The notes under the pieces are model-generated. The model saw nothing but the letters and a program-made list of their open reading frames with translations, was not told the origin of the DNA and searched no databases. A DNA stretch of 8,357 nucleotides from an uncultured Bacteroidales bacterium (GTDB lineage Bacteria > Bacteroidota > Bacteroidia > Bacteroidales > Paludibacteraceae): the NCBI GenBank assembly GCA_900556095.1, contig USNU01000052.1:1-8357 (forward strand), written 5' to 3'. This document shows positions 1 through 7,623 of the stretch, in pieces. Position numbers and translations under genes: made by a program. Every line of letters starts with the position of its first letter. Position 1 is the first letter of the stretch.

Positions 1-2
1 AG

Positions 3-977
3 TTTGAGCAGGAACAGGAACGCGGTGGCGAAGTAGAGTTGGAGCAGTTCTGGATTCAGAAGTCGTTCGGACGTTTCGCCAACATACGTGCCGGCCATAT
101 TGTCGTGCCCGTAGGTCTGACCAACGCCTACCACGAGCCGCTCAACTTCTTCACCGTCTATCGTCCCGAAGGCGATAACACCATATTGCCTTGCACTTGG
201 CACGACATCGGTATCCAGTTCCACGGCAGGTACAAGTGGTTGGGCTACACTGCGCAGTTCCTCCCCGGCTTGGAGAGTGCGCGGTTCGGCAGCAAGAACT
301 GGATTCATTATGGCTCGGCGTCGGCATACGAGTTCAAGTTGGCTAACTGCTACGCGGGTCTGGCGCGTCTCGATTTCTACCCCCTCAATCATCAGGGCTC
401 GGACGCACTGCGTCTGTCGGTAAGCGGCTATGCAGGTACCTCGTTCCGAAACAACCTGCAACCGACCAACAACACCAAATATGAGGGTGTAAGAGGACTG
501 GTGAGCCTTGGGGCCTTCGATTGGCGGTACAAGGGGCACGGCGTTATCTTCCGCGGTTCGGCTATCTACGGACACCTGAACGATGCGGACAAGATTACCG
601 CCTACAACAAGTCGATGCCGAAAACTTCGGTCTCTAAGAGACAGAACGTGGCAAGCGACGCCTACAGCGTGGGTGCGGAGATAGGCTACGACTTCTTCTC
701 GCTCAGCCAAGCCCTGCGCGACAAACGCCAACAGTTCTACCTCTTTGCGCGTTACGACATCTACGATGCGCAGGCGAAAATCAACGCCAGTCGCAACTAT
801 TGGGCAGGGCGGCAGAAAGTGTCATGCGGTTTCAACTATTTCCCTATCCCGCAGATAGTGGTGAAAGGCGAGTTCGGCTACGGTATCCTGAACCAAAACC
901 CTCACTCGGAAAACAACTACAACAACGAGCCTTACATCGCTCTGAGCATCAACTACAGCGGTTTCTTTGTATTGTAA
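3..977 (+). CDS. Outer-membrane porin-like beta-barrel protein (5' end outside window)
   Basis: The frame is open from the first complete codon at base 3, so this is the C-terminal 324 residues of a longer gene; the TTG at 39 is internal, not a start. The protein is rich in short amphipathic segments with alternating aromatic residues (for example GHIVVPVGLTN, WHDIGIQFHG, FYLFARYDIYDA, PYIALSINYSGFF), as expected for a transmembrane beta-barrel. It ends on a short hydrophobic strand (SGFFVL), typical of outer-membrane proteins. The run of GHIVVPVGLTNAYHEP followed by FFTVYRPEGDNTILPCTWH resembles the phosphate-selective porin O/P-like family common in Bacteroidetes, where an arginine/glycine-rich strand precedes a 'P.G.TN' turn. 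By family it should sit in the outer membrane and pass small solutes; the substrate cannot be read from this fragment. It converges on the ATPase gene, with 56 bases between the two stops. The family call is from memory of sequence style and the barrel fold is the firmer part. Confidence 0.8.
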   Translation, partial: FEQEQERGGEVELEQFWIQKSFGRFANIRAGHIVVPVGLTNAYHEPLNFFTVYRPEGDNTILPCTWHDIGIQFHGRYKWLGYTAQFLPGLESARFGSKNWIHYGSASAYEFKLANCYAGLARLDFYPLNHQGSDALRLSVSGYAGTSFRNNLQPTNNTKYEGVRGLVSLGAFDWRYKGHGVIFRGSAIYGHLNDADKITAYNKSMPKTSVSKRQNVASDAYSVGAEIGYDFFSLSQALRDKRQQFYLFARYDIYDAQAKINASRNYWAGRQKVSCGFNYFPIPQIVVKGEFGYGILNQNPHSENNYNNEPYIALSINYSGFFVL

Positions 978-1008
978 GAGACCTTCCCTAAGATATGAGA
1001 CTCTCCCG

Positions 1009-1025
1009 ACCTCCCTTCGGGGGGT
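1009..1025. terminator. Possible shared hairpin between convergent genes
   Basis: A short GC-rich stem (ACCTCCC against GGGGGGT, one T-G pair) closes on a TTC or UUCG-type loop between the convergent stops at 977 and 1034. It is well placed to end transcription from both sides, but neither flank has a T-run, so termination is inferred from position and stability only. Confidence 0.4.
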
Positions 1026-1033
1026 AGAGAATA

Positions 1034-2245
1034 TCAATATAGCAGCCCGAACATCCACAGGGGAATACGATTGTGATGCCCGATTTCCAGGTCGTCTATC
1101 GCCAAGAAACTATTCGGAATGTCCTTTATTTGGTCGAAGGTTTTGTTGCGACCGCCCACCTCAAACAGGTACGTGCGGTTGATCATAAAATCACCGTCTT
1201 TGGGCAATAGCACCTCTTGCGTAGCACGCAACTGATTGAAAAAGAATGTCTCGCGCAATGTTCCCACGTCGATATGCGTAGAGAGGCAATACATCAGATT
1301 GGTGTTGTCCAAATATATCTTGTCGGGCTTGCTGAGTGATTTCACATTCTTTACCTCATTGGTATATATTGCCAATAGAGCCGCCCTATCTAAAGCATAG
1401 AGCATCTTCAGACCTAACTCGCGGTTGGTGTCTAACTCGCGGTACAACTCCGCCATCTTGGGCGTGAACGGTACCCGCTCCGCCAATATCATCAGCATGC
1501 GCTGTATCTTCTGTATGCTGATAAAAGACACATCTTCTATATGGGGCAGGTCGTTCTCCAATACTTGCCGTATCATACTCTGTACTCGCTCATAGAAGCC
1601 GTTCCCTTCCTCTTTGTAAAAAGGATAGTAGCCGTGCCGCAGGTAGTCGCTGAACAATGGCAGCACTTTCATCTTCTGCGTCAGCGGCATGGCAATACTC
1701 TCGTGCGATTGCAGCAGTTCCTCCAAAGTGTGGGCATCGCCGACTTCGTACCCCTCAAACAACAGGTACTCACGAAAAGACAGCCCATATAATGTGTAGA
1801 GCCGTTGACGTCGGGACAAGTCCCCCTCATGTGCATCTATCTCAAGCATAGACGAACCTGTATAAACGATATGCAACTGCGGGTAGGCATCGTAGATGTT
1901 TTTCAGTACCGGTTGCCAATGAGGCAAATAGTGTACTTCGTCGAGGAATATATGTGTGCCGCCGTGCGTGAAATGGTATTCCACCAAGTCCATAATATCG
2001 TGTGTACGGAACCACAGGTTATCCATCGATACGTACAACGCTTCACGCGACGAAGGGAATGTCTCGCGGATATGCTGTAGCAACAAAGTGGATTTGCCCA
2101 CACCGCGGCTTCCCTTGATACCAATTAGGCGGTTGCTCCAATTGATTTGCCGATACAGATAGCGGTGCAATTGCATTGATACTGCACTCACCAATCGGTT
2201 GGAATAAAGGTATAGAACCTCAAAATCTTGCTCGTTGATTGCCAT
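1034..2245 (-). CDS. AAA_14 / DUF4143-type P-loop ATPase
   Basis: The 403-aa protein has the layout of the AAA_14 plus DUF4143 family, stand-alone ATPases frequent in Bacteroidetes and archaea whose biological role is mostly unknown. Visible motifs: Walker A GSRGVGKST at residues 45-53; Walker B HIFLDEVH at 98-105 with D102 and E103; a sensor-like VYTGSS at 127-132; then RRQRLYTLYGLSFREYL at about 145-161, the 'LSF.E.L' signature that follows the ATPase core in this family. The C-terminal part (about 200-403) resembles DUF4143 and ends with D352, then FEVGGRNK at 361-368, which looks like a PD-(D/E)xK nuclease-like core with E362 and K368; activity is not certain. No signal peptide or membrane segment is seen. 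The ATG at 2245 lies about 42 bases downstream of a good promoter, and a strong terminator separates the gene from the RM operon to its right, so it appears to be independently transcribed. Length is normal for the family, with no sign of damage. Confidence 0.9.
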   Translation of the reverse strand: MAINEQDFEVLYLYSNRLVSAVSMQLHRYLYRQINWSNRLIGIKGSRGVGKSTLLLQHIRETFPSSREALYVSMDNLWFRTHDIMDLVEYHFTHGGTHIFLDEVHYLPHWQPVLKNIYDAYPQLHIVYTGSSMLEIDAHEGDLSRRQRLYTLYGLSFREYLLFEGYEVGDAHTLEELLQSHESIAMPLTQKMKVLPLFSDYLRHGYYPFYKEEGNGFYERVQSMIRQVLENDLPHIEDVSFISIQKIQRMLMILAERVPFTPKMAELYRELDTNRELGLKMLYALDRAALLAIYTNEVKNVKSLSKPDKIYLDNTNLMYCLSTHIDVGTLRETFFFNQLRATQEVLLPKDGDFMINRTYLFEVGGRNKTFDQIKDIPNSFLAIDDLEIGHHNRIPLWMFGLLY

Positions 2246-2287
2246 ACACTACTGAATTATAGATAAATACATACTTAAAAACTGCTG

Positions 2288-2318
2288 CAAAGGTACTATT
2301 AAATATCGAATAATACAA
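2288..2318 (-). promoter_or_regulatory. Bacteroidetes -33/-7 promoter for the ATPase gene
   Basis: On the minus strand TTG (2318-2316) is followed after 20 nt by TACCTTTG (2295-2288), matching the Bacteroidetes primary sigma factor pattern TTG-N19-21-TAnnTTTG. Transcription would begin near 2282, about 35 nt before the ATPase start at 2245. Confidence 0.75.
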
Positions 2319-2335
2319 TAGATGTAGCAAGAAAA

Positions 2336-2351
2336 AGCAGTTGTAACTGCT
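2336..2351. repeat. Palindrome AGCAGTT-GT-AACTGCT upstream of the ATPase promoter
   Basis: A perfect 7-bp inverted repeat with a 2-bp centre lies 18 bp upstream of the -33 element of the ATPase promoter. The same heptamer recurs at 2280-2286, 2378-2384 and 2402-2408, the last two as arms of the terminator. It could be an operator or merely share sequence with the terminator stem; the sequence does not decide. Confidence 0.5.
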
Positions 2352-2362
2352 AATTTTGCTGT

Positions 2363-2425
2363 AAAAAAGATACTTCCAACTGCTAATTCTGTGTATAATT
2401 GAGCAGTTGGAAATGTCTTTTTTTT
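2363..2425. terminator. Bidirectional intrinsic terminator after the RM operon
   Basis: Perfect 11-bp arms TTCCAACTGCT (2374-2384) and AGCAGTTGGAA (2402-2412) are extended inward by AATT/AATT around an 8-nt loop and outward by a C/A mismatch and four more pairs (2369-2372 with 2414-2417). The outside left is A6 (2363-2368) and the outside right T8 (2418-2425), so each strand carries a U-tract after the stem. On the minus strand it follows the stop of the large RM gene at 2473 and should end that operon before the ATPase promoter. Confidence 0.85.
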
Positions 2426-2472
2426 GTTTAATGTGGAGTATATTCCACTCTCTTTTGTGGGCGAAGTGATAT

Positions 2473-5400
2473 CTATTCCATTGGGCGGATGGTCTTTTCG
2501 ATAAAGGAGATTTCGTTTTCACTGAGATGATATTTGGCGTAGAGTTGGCGGTCGATATCCGCAATGGACTGGTTCCAATCAATGTGTTGATTTGTCTTGA
2601 AATCTTGTTGTGGTACGAAAGAATATACAGAACGCGTGGCGTGTTGTGTTTGTTTGCGGATACCTACCAACGCACGGAACAATTTCGTCTTCATATACTT
2701 GGCACAATTTTCCATTTCTTGCTTGGTATCAAAAGGTCCTATCTGTATAAAGGTTTCCGTACATAGCATTCCAGGCGTCGCCAGAACCGGCGTCGCCGGT
2801 ATTTCTCCAATTTCACCACACCCGTAACTCTCTGAAATAAATATCTTGTATTTATTCAGTCCGTCTGCTTTTGTAAACGGGTAATCTTTGGGCAAATAGC
2901 GATAAATTCGCTTCATATTCCCATCCAATCCGAGCAAAGTATATCCGCCTGTTATCGGTTTTTCTGACATAGGCGGCAACCCGTATTTGGCACGCGACTT
3001 GATTGCATCGCCCCGTAAACCATATAGTTTAGCGGGCGATGCAATCAAGTCGCAAGTAGCCTCTTTAAGGGTTCGTACTTTTTCCTTAATACCAACAAGT
3101 ACATTTTCGCGGATATAAATATCACACCCTTCTTCTTTCAGATAGCGATTGGAATATGATACGCCATCTATATTGTGCCTGTATATATGGCATTTATCAT
3201 TGTATTTGCTATTCCAAAGAAAATAGCAAACGCCCCCTTTAATCTCAACACCAGAGAAACATTCTGAAGAATCTGCATAGTCGTGCAACAGTTGCAGATG
3301 TTTATCGCTGATCATTGCATCGCGGAAATCGTCTAATCCCTTTCCGCCCGTCATCCAACGAGATGGCATAATGAGTGATATATAATCAGGATGCAGTTTC
3401 TTTGCCACCTCTACAAAACATTGATATATCGGTTTTGCGCTTGCTCCTGCGCCTCCGTCCATCACTTGATATGGCGGGTTGCCTACTATGGCGTTAAATT
3501 TCATGTTTTTGAAGTTTTTGAATGTTTGTCCTTTGTTGATTTGTTCGATGAGTTTGGTTTGTTCGTTGGTAATGCGGTTGATGAGGTCGTCGGGTACATA
3601 TAGGTTGTCAAATCCGCCTTTGGCGTGTTCGTATCGGAAACCGAGCAGAGTGCGGCGTGTGATACTGCGTGCCATTTGCGTTTTGCATATCACAAAGATA
3701 TTCTCCCGCACGACCTCGTCCCAAATCCGCTGCTGCTCTTCAATGGTGTCTGTGGAGAAGAGCGCATTGGCAACTTTAGCCCGATAGGCGGAGTATGCCG
3801 CATAGAGCGGATAGAGCCCCGATTTGGAGTTTATCTCAAGGATATGTGTGTCGGGCGTAAAGACACGGCGGGTAACATTCGCCTGCTCTATGTAGCGCGG
3901 TTCGTCTATTTCGTCGGTAAAATTTTCGTTGTAGAAACAATAGCCGCCTATGGTGTCGCTCAAGTGTCGGTTGACCACTCGCCATGGGGTGAGTACCGTC
4001 TCTTTGTCAGGGTTGCGGAAGGCATTGAAGATAGCGGCTATCTGATGAATACGCTGTTCTACGGTCATACGGTCTGCCGTTTCTGCCAAAGCACGGATAC
4101 GCCTTCCTGCCGCAAGGAAGATGTCTTGGTCGTAGTACTTGCGGAAGTTGGCGAACACTAATTTGGTTACACCTTTGGGCATAAACTCCTCCCACGAACC
4201 ATCATCGATTATCTCGGTGAAGTTCGCCAATGTTACATCTTGCATGCCCTGTGTGAGTTCCGCTCCGTAGATAAGCAGCGGCATACGGATACTGATACCT
4301 CGCAGGATACTGATGGCATTGGTACGCTGTTTTTTTGCTTCGCTGAGTTGTTGCAGTTGCTCTTCTTCCTCCTCTGTGAGCGGTTCCCGTTTGCGTTTTT
4401 TCTTTTCTATGCGTTCTATCTGCTCCCGCTGCTCGTCGGTCAGTCCTTGTGTGTTGATGTCCACTTCGCCTGCTTTTGGCATGGCTTTGGTGGTACCGAT
4501 GATACCTTTCAGCGTTTTGAAATCCTGTAAGGCAAGGTTATCCATCTTGAGCAGTTCTTCGCTATAGAGGTCGCCGGTGTCAAATCCGGACGATACTACC
4601 CGCTCGACATACACTTTCTTGAGTTGCTCAAAGAGTTGGTTGGCGGTTATCTTGTCTTTCATCTGCGTACCTTCGCAGGCGATGATAGGGCAGAAATTGA
4701 GGAACTCGCCCAACGTCTTTCGGTCGTTTTCTGTTGTTTTGCCTGCTTTGGCTTGTACCTTGGCGGTTTCTGCAATGACGCGCAATGTGCGGTCGGGCGC
4801 AAAATCGAACACATAGCAGTTTTCTTTGCGCAGCCCGTTGATGGTGGCAGGGGTTTGTACACGGAAGATAGTCTGCATATAACTGCTTGCCGCCGTGTTG
4901 AATGTCCCCGACAGCATCATTACTGCTGTCCATTCCGGCACGCTCACGCCAGTGGTGAGTTTTCCGCAAGAGAGGGTGATGGTGTAGTCGCTGCGGCGAA
5001 TGGCTTTTTGTACGAGTTCGAGTGCATCACCTTTTTCGGCATCGTCATCGCCCTCGCCTGCTACGTTCACTATCTCAAAGTTGCCGAATACAGGGTGGTC
5101 TTGCAATAGTGCCGACAGGGCTTTGGCAGCACGGACGCCCGGCAGCATCCACAGCGTATGGTGGAAACACCGGCGGAACGCTTCGTTGGAGAACGGAAAG
5201 AGACTCTCTTTGTCGGGCTTGGTGAGCAGGTCGAGGAATGCACGCACATCTTGTTCGTGTACAAAAGTGCCGTTGTCTCGGGTGCGGAAGAACTCGGTGA
5301 AGTTGAATGCCACGTCCATATCCATATACTTTGCCATCAGTCTGCCGAGGTCAAAAGTATAGATATTCATGGTGGGCAACCCTGAGTATGGGTTCGGGTC

Positions 5401-6453
5401 TCCGAAATGCGTCTCATCCCATTGGACTTTGGCACGCTGTTCCATCACGTAGTCCCATGTGTATATCTCGTCCTCTTTGTATTGGTTGAAGAGGTTAAAT
5501 GGGGTACCCGATAGTTGCAGCACCTTGGTGGTCGGTTTGGTGAGTGTTTCCAATACATTTTGCCCGAGTTGGGTTTGCGTACCCTCGTGTGCTTCGTCCA
5601 CGATAATGCAATCCCAGTTTATATTGAATACACGGTGGTTCTTATCAAACTTGCCGCCCACTTGCTCCGACCCGCGCAGGTCTTGCATAGAGGCGAAATA
5701 GACATAGTGCAGATTCCCCAAACGGCAAGCGTTCTCCATATCGGCAAGGTGGTTTCCTTTCTCTTTGGAACCATAGTCGTAGCGTGTAGTTTCGAAACGG
5801 AAAATCTTTTGGAAATCGTCGTACCAACCTGCATTGACCACAGGACGGTGAGTGAGAATGATTGTGCGACAATAGCCCATACGGCGGATGACCTCGAGGG
5901 CGGAAAGCGTTTTTCCGAAACGCATTTTTGCGTTCCAAAGCATGCGGTTCGATTTTCCGAAACGTTTGCAAGTGCGCTCTATTGCCTCTTTCTGCTCGGG
6001 GCGAAAGACGATAGGCGATTGCGCAATGGAAATCTCTTGCGGCAAAAGTGAGGTGCGTTTTTGTTTGGCTGCGGCGATGGCACGTTTAGCCGTTTCGAGG
6101 TCGGTATTAAACCATTCTCGCCCTCCGTCCTCGCCGAAATCGGTGCGCTCAATGCCTGAACGTAGCAACACTTGGTGGACATCGGTATCGTTGATACAGA
6201 AGACCTGTTTGTTGGCGTGCGCGATAGAATTTTCGGTGTAGAGCAAGTCGTATTTTATCCCCGCCGTATGGGTATATTGGCGTATGCGTTCCCGCGCAGC
6301 CTCGTTAAGGATATGGCTGTTGGGTTTTTCGTCGAGGCTTGCCTCATCGGGCATAGTGGTCTTGCCTATCTTGAGGCAACCGCTGTGGGCAATGTCGTTG
6401 ATACGGAAGATGTAAATCAACTCGGGGCGGAAGGTGGAGTACGTCTTTGCCAT
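2473..6453 (-). CDS. GIY-YIG nuclease - DEAH helicase - Eco57I-like adenine methyltransferase (RM enzyme)
   Basis: This 1326-aa protein carries several restriction-modification modules. Residues about 10-130 look like a T5orf172/MUG113 type of the GIY-YIG nuclease fold: LIYIFRIND with Y14, LKIGKT at 27-32, arginines 54-58, VH at 92-93 and REWF with E113. Residues about 150-560 are an SF2 translocase: Walker A AKMRFGKT (175-182), IIVDEAHEG with DEAH at 286-289, LSGTP (314-318), TTGVSVPEW (500-508) and YMQTIFR (525-531). A charged helical linker (about 670-710) follows. The methyltransferase begins near LTPWRVVNRH (821-830), has a weak motif I at ILEINSKSGLYPLY (871-884), a catalytic motif FNAIVGNPPYQ with NPPY at 992-995, and SLIMPSRWM (1026-1034). 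The rest (1050-1326) is target-recognition region and a tail (CTETFIQIGPF, QTQHATRSVYSFVPQQDF) typical of Eco57I-like enzymes. It should methylate adenine and cleave unmodified DNA using ATP. The ATG at 6453 follows the M gene by 8 bases. The activities are inferred from family; the target is unknown. Confidence 0.92.
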   Translation of the reverse strand: MAKTYSTFRPELIYIFRINDIAHSGCLKIGKTTMPDEASLDEKPNSHILNEAARERIRQYTHTAGIKYDLLYTENSIAHANKQVFCINDTDVHQVLLRSGIERTDFGEDGGREWFNTDLETAKRAIAAAKQKRTSLLPQEISIAQSPIVFRPEQKEAIERTCKRFGKSNRMLWNAKMRFGKTLSALEVIRRMGYCRTIILTHRPVVNAGWYDDFQKIFRFETTRYDYGSKEKGNHLADMENACRLGNLHYVYFASMQDLRGSEQVGGKFDKNHRVFNINWDCIIVDEAHEGTQTQLGQNVLETLTKPTTKVLQLSGTPFNLFNQYKEDEIYTWDYVMEQRAKVQWDETHFGDPNPYSGLPTMNIYTFDLGRLMAKYMDMDVAFNFTEFFRTRDNGTFVHEQDVRAFLDLLTKPDKESLFPFSNEAFRRCFHHTLWMLPGVRAAKALSALLQDHPVFGNFEIVNVAGEGDDDAEKGDALELVQKAIRRSDYTITLSCGKLTTGVSVPEWTAVMMLSGTFNTAASSYMQTIFRVQTPATINGLRKENCYVFDFAPDRTLRVIAETAKVQAKAGKTTENDRKTLGEFLNFCPIIACEGTQMKDKITANQLFEQLKKVYVERVVSSGFDTGDLYSEELLKMDNLALQDFKTLKGIIGTTKAMPKAGEVDINTQGLTDEQREQIERIEKKKRKREPLTEEEEEQLQQLSEAKKQRTNAISILRGISIRMPLLIYGAELTQGMQDVTLANFTEIIDDGSWEEFMPKGVTKLVFANFRKYYDQDIFLAAGRRIRALAETADRMTVEQRIHQIAAIFNAFRNPDKETVLTPWRVVNRHLSDTIGGYCFYNENFTDEIDEPRYIEQANVTRRVFTPDTHILEINSKSGLYPLYAAYSAYRAKVANALFSTDTIEEQQRIWDEVVRENIFVICKTQMARSITRRTLLGFRYEHAKGGFDNLYVPDDLINRITNEQTKLIEQINKGQTFKNFKNMKFNAIVGNPPYQVMDGGAGASAKPIYQCFVEVAKKLHPDYISLIMPSRWMTGGKGLDDFRDAMISDKHLQLLHDYADSSECFSGVEIKGGVCYFLWNSKYNDKCHIYRHNIDGVSYSNRYLKEEGCDIYIRENVLVGIKEKVRTLKEATCDLIASPAKLYGLRGDAIKSRAKYGLPPMSEKPITGGYTLLGLDGNMKRIYRYLPKDYPFTKADGLNKYKIFISESYGCGEIGEIPATPVLATPGMLCTETFIQIGPFDTKQEMENCAKYMKTKLFRALVGIRKQTQHATRSVYSFVPQQDFKTNQHIDWNQSIADIDRQLYAKYHLSENEISFIEKTIRPME
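2786..2800. repeat. GC-rich palindrome overlapping a 15-bp in-frame repeat
   Basis: ACCGGCG-T-CGCCGGT is a perfect 7-bp inverted repeat inside the methyltransferase tail. Its core GGCGTCGCC (2789-2797) also occurs exactly 15 bp to the left (2774-2782), which makes the protein read ATPVLATPG. It may be a small in-frame duplication. Confidence 0.5.
2832..2859. repeat. AT-rich inverted repeat in the recognition/tail region
   Basis: CTGAAATAAATA and TATTTATTCAG pair over 11 bp with one bulged A around the 5-nt loop TCTTG. It falls within codons for the stretch KYKIFISES. Function unknown; it could be chance in AT-rich codons. Confidence 0.4.
2994..3053. repeat. Perfect 20-bp inverted repeat inside the methyltransferase recognition region
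   Basis: The arm at 2994-3013 (GCGACTTGATTGCATCGCCC) is the exact reverse complement of 3034-3053. Inside lie two mismatches, then 5 more pairs (TAAAC 3016-3020 with GTTTA 3027-3031) around the loop CATATA, so 25 of 27 positions pair. The arms encode residues C1134-P1140 and G1148-R1154 of the large RM protein, which read as unrelated peptides (CDLIASP and GDAIKSR). Protein repetition therefore does not explain the palindrome. It could be a recombination site, an mRNA hairpin or a quasipalindrome perfected by template switching. Confidence 0.9.
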
Positions 6454-6461
6454 AGTGTGTT

Positions 6462-7622
6462 TTATTTAAGGGTTTCGTAGAAAAAGAGTTCTTTTTTATG
6501 CTTGCCATCGTGCGACAAGTCCCAATCACGGATACGGCAATGAATGCCGGTGTGTCGGTACATATCACGGAGATTGCCACTCATACAGGCGGGGCAAGGG
6601 GAGGACTGGACGGGTTGCGGAAACATCGACAACTGTTGGTCTTGTTCCTTATAAGCAACACACGAACCAGGAATGATACCTTTCAGCCCGTCCATCTGCC
6701 AGATATTCCATGTGATGATGTCTATTGCTTCGTGCAATATCTTTTTGGACGGGAGTTTCTCTGTGCCAAACCGCAAGACGTGCCAACGTATATAAGAGGA
6801 CAGGATGTTCTCGCGTGCAAGGAGCAAGTTGTCGCCTTGCCACTCATAGCCGTAGACCGATTGCAAGGCGATTTTCATCCATTTGTACCATTTCTTCGGG
6901 TCTCTGTCTATGCCGTTGTTTTCATAGACAACTCGAAATTTGCGGTCGAGTATGCCGATACGTTGAAACGGCTCTATCTGTTTGCCTGTTACGGTGTCAT
7001 AACGACTTGTCAAATAGGGTGCTTCGCCGCAGGTAATTTCCATGCGTACGTCTTTTACATAGTCGCGCCACGTCTTACCTTCGGTGTCGGGAAAAAGAAT
7101 CGGATTGGGGTTGGCAGTCCAAGTATGGTTGTCGTTCTCGTGATTGAAGACATCTTTGCACCCGAACCACGCCTCATCAATGAGGTTGTTTTGCCGGTTG
7201 CATACCCATGAGGGGGTGAATACTTCCGCCTTTTGTCGGCTGCGTGCTTGTTGTACGGATTTGGCTTTTTCGCTGCGTGGTTTTATCAATCCCTCGTTAG
7301 GTCCTGTAATGAGCGGCACCTCTATTGTGTCGGCAAACCGATAACCAGTACCCCGCTCCGCATAGTCATCGGTTGCCCAGATGATATTGCGTCCGGACGA
7401 GTGGTCGTAGAGGATTTTTTGCAGGATTTGTACGGGGAAAAGGCTTTCGGGGATGTCGGGATTGGCAAGATAGGCAGAATTCGCAGCGCACAATGGTACG
7501 AACTCGACTTTGGCGTTTGCCAAATCGGGTTTTTGTCCACATTTCATTACGGGATTTACATCATGCGCTCTTGATTTCTTCCGACAAGTGGAGTCAGAAG
7601 AAACATTCGTGGGATGGTTCAT
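6462..7622 (-). CDS. Methyltransferase-like M subunit of the RM operon
   Basis: The 386-aa protein matches the kind usually annotated 'restriction endonuclease subunit M', found beside large helicase-methyltransferase proteins. It has a Rossmann methyltransferase order: motif X-like KAEVFTPSWVCN (131-142), motif I-like MEITCGEAPYL (194-204) where CGSG would be expected, motif II-like VYGYEWQGDNLLLAREN (256-272) with the acidic E260 expected to hold the SAM ribose, and a motif III-like ITWNIWQMDGL (303-313). No (N/D)PP(Y/F) catalytic motif follows. The C-terminus has CPAC (343-346) and HTGIHC (357-362), a possible zinc site. It probably supplies part of the modification activity in complex with the 1326-aa protein encoded 8 bases downstream; that pairing is inference. 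The ATG at 7622 is the farthest upstream possible (in-frame stop at 7647-7649). A start at M26 (base 7547) is a serious alternative because the first 25 residues look low in conservation and the recognisable sequence begins at about residue 32. No clear Shine-Dalgarno decides it. Confidence 0.88.
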   Translation of the reverse strand: MNHPTNVSSDSTCRKKSRAHDVNPVMKCGQKPDLANAKVEFVPLCAANSAYLANPDIPESLFPVQILQKILYDHSSGRNIIWATDDYAERGTGYRFADTIEVPLITGPNEGLIKPRSEKAKSVQQARSRQKAEVFTPSWVCNRQNNLIDEAWFGCKDVFNHENDNHTWTANPNPILFPDTEGKTWRDYVKDVRMEITCGEAPYLTSRYDTVTGKQIEPFQRIGILDRKFRVVYENNGIDRDPKKWYKWMKIALQSVYGYEWQGDNLLLARENILSSYIRWHVLRFGTEKLPSKKILHEAIDIITWNIWQMDGLKGIIPGSCVAYKEQDQQLSMFPQPVQSSPCPACMSGNLRDMYRHTGIHCRIRDWDLSHDGKHKKELFFYETLK

Positions 7623-7623
7623 T

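Noticed and set aside
630..642. GTCTCT-A-AGAGAC palindrome in the porin-like gene.
   Set aside because: Six-base arms in coding sequence are expected by chance and nothing nearby supports a role.
2351..2358. TAATTTTG on the plus strand as a promoter -7 element.
   Set aside because: No TTG at the required spacing upstream, and no plus-strand gene follows.
2246..2582. Minus-strand frame of 120 codons (2220-2582) overlapping the ATPase start and the end of the large RM gene.
   Set aside because: It spans the terminator and promoter, overlaps real genes in another frame and has no domain-like sequence.
4330..4336. T7 run (A7 in the mRNA, within codons for EAKKQR) in the linker between helicase and methyltransferase, possible slippage or phase-variation site.
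   Set aside because: Seven bases is short for phase variation, neither alternative frame stops quickly, and no stimulating structure was noticed.
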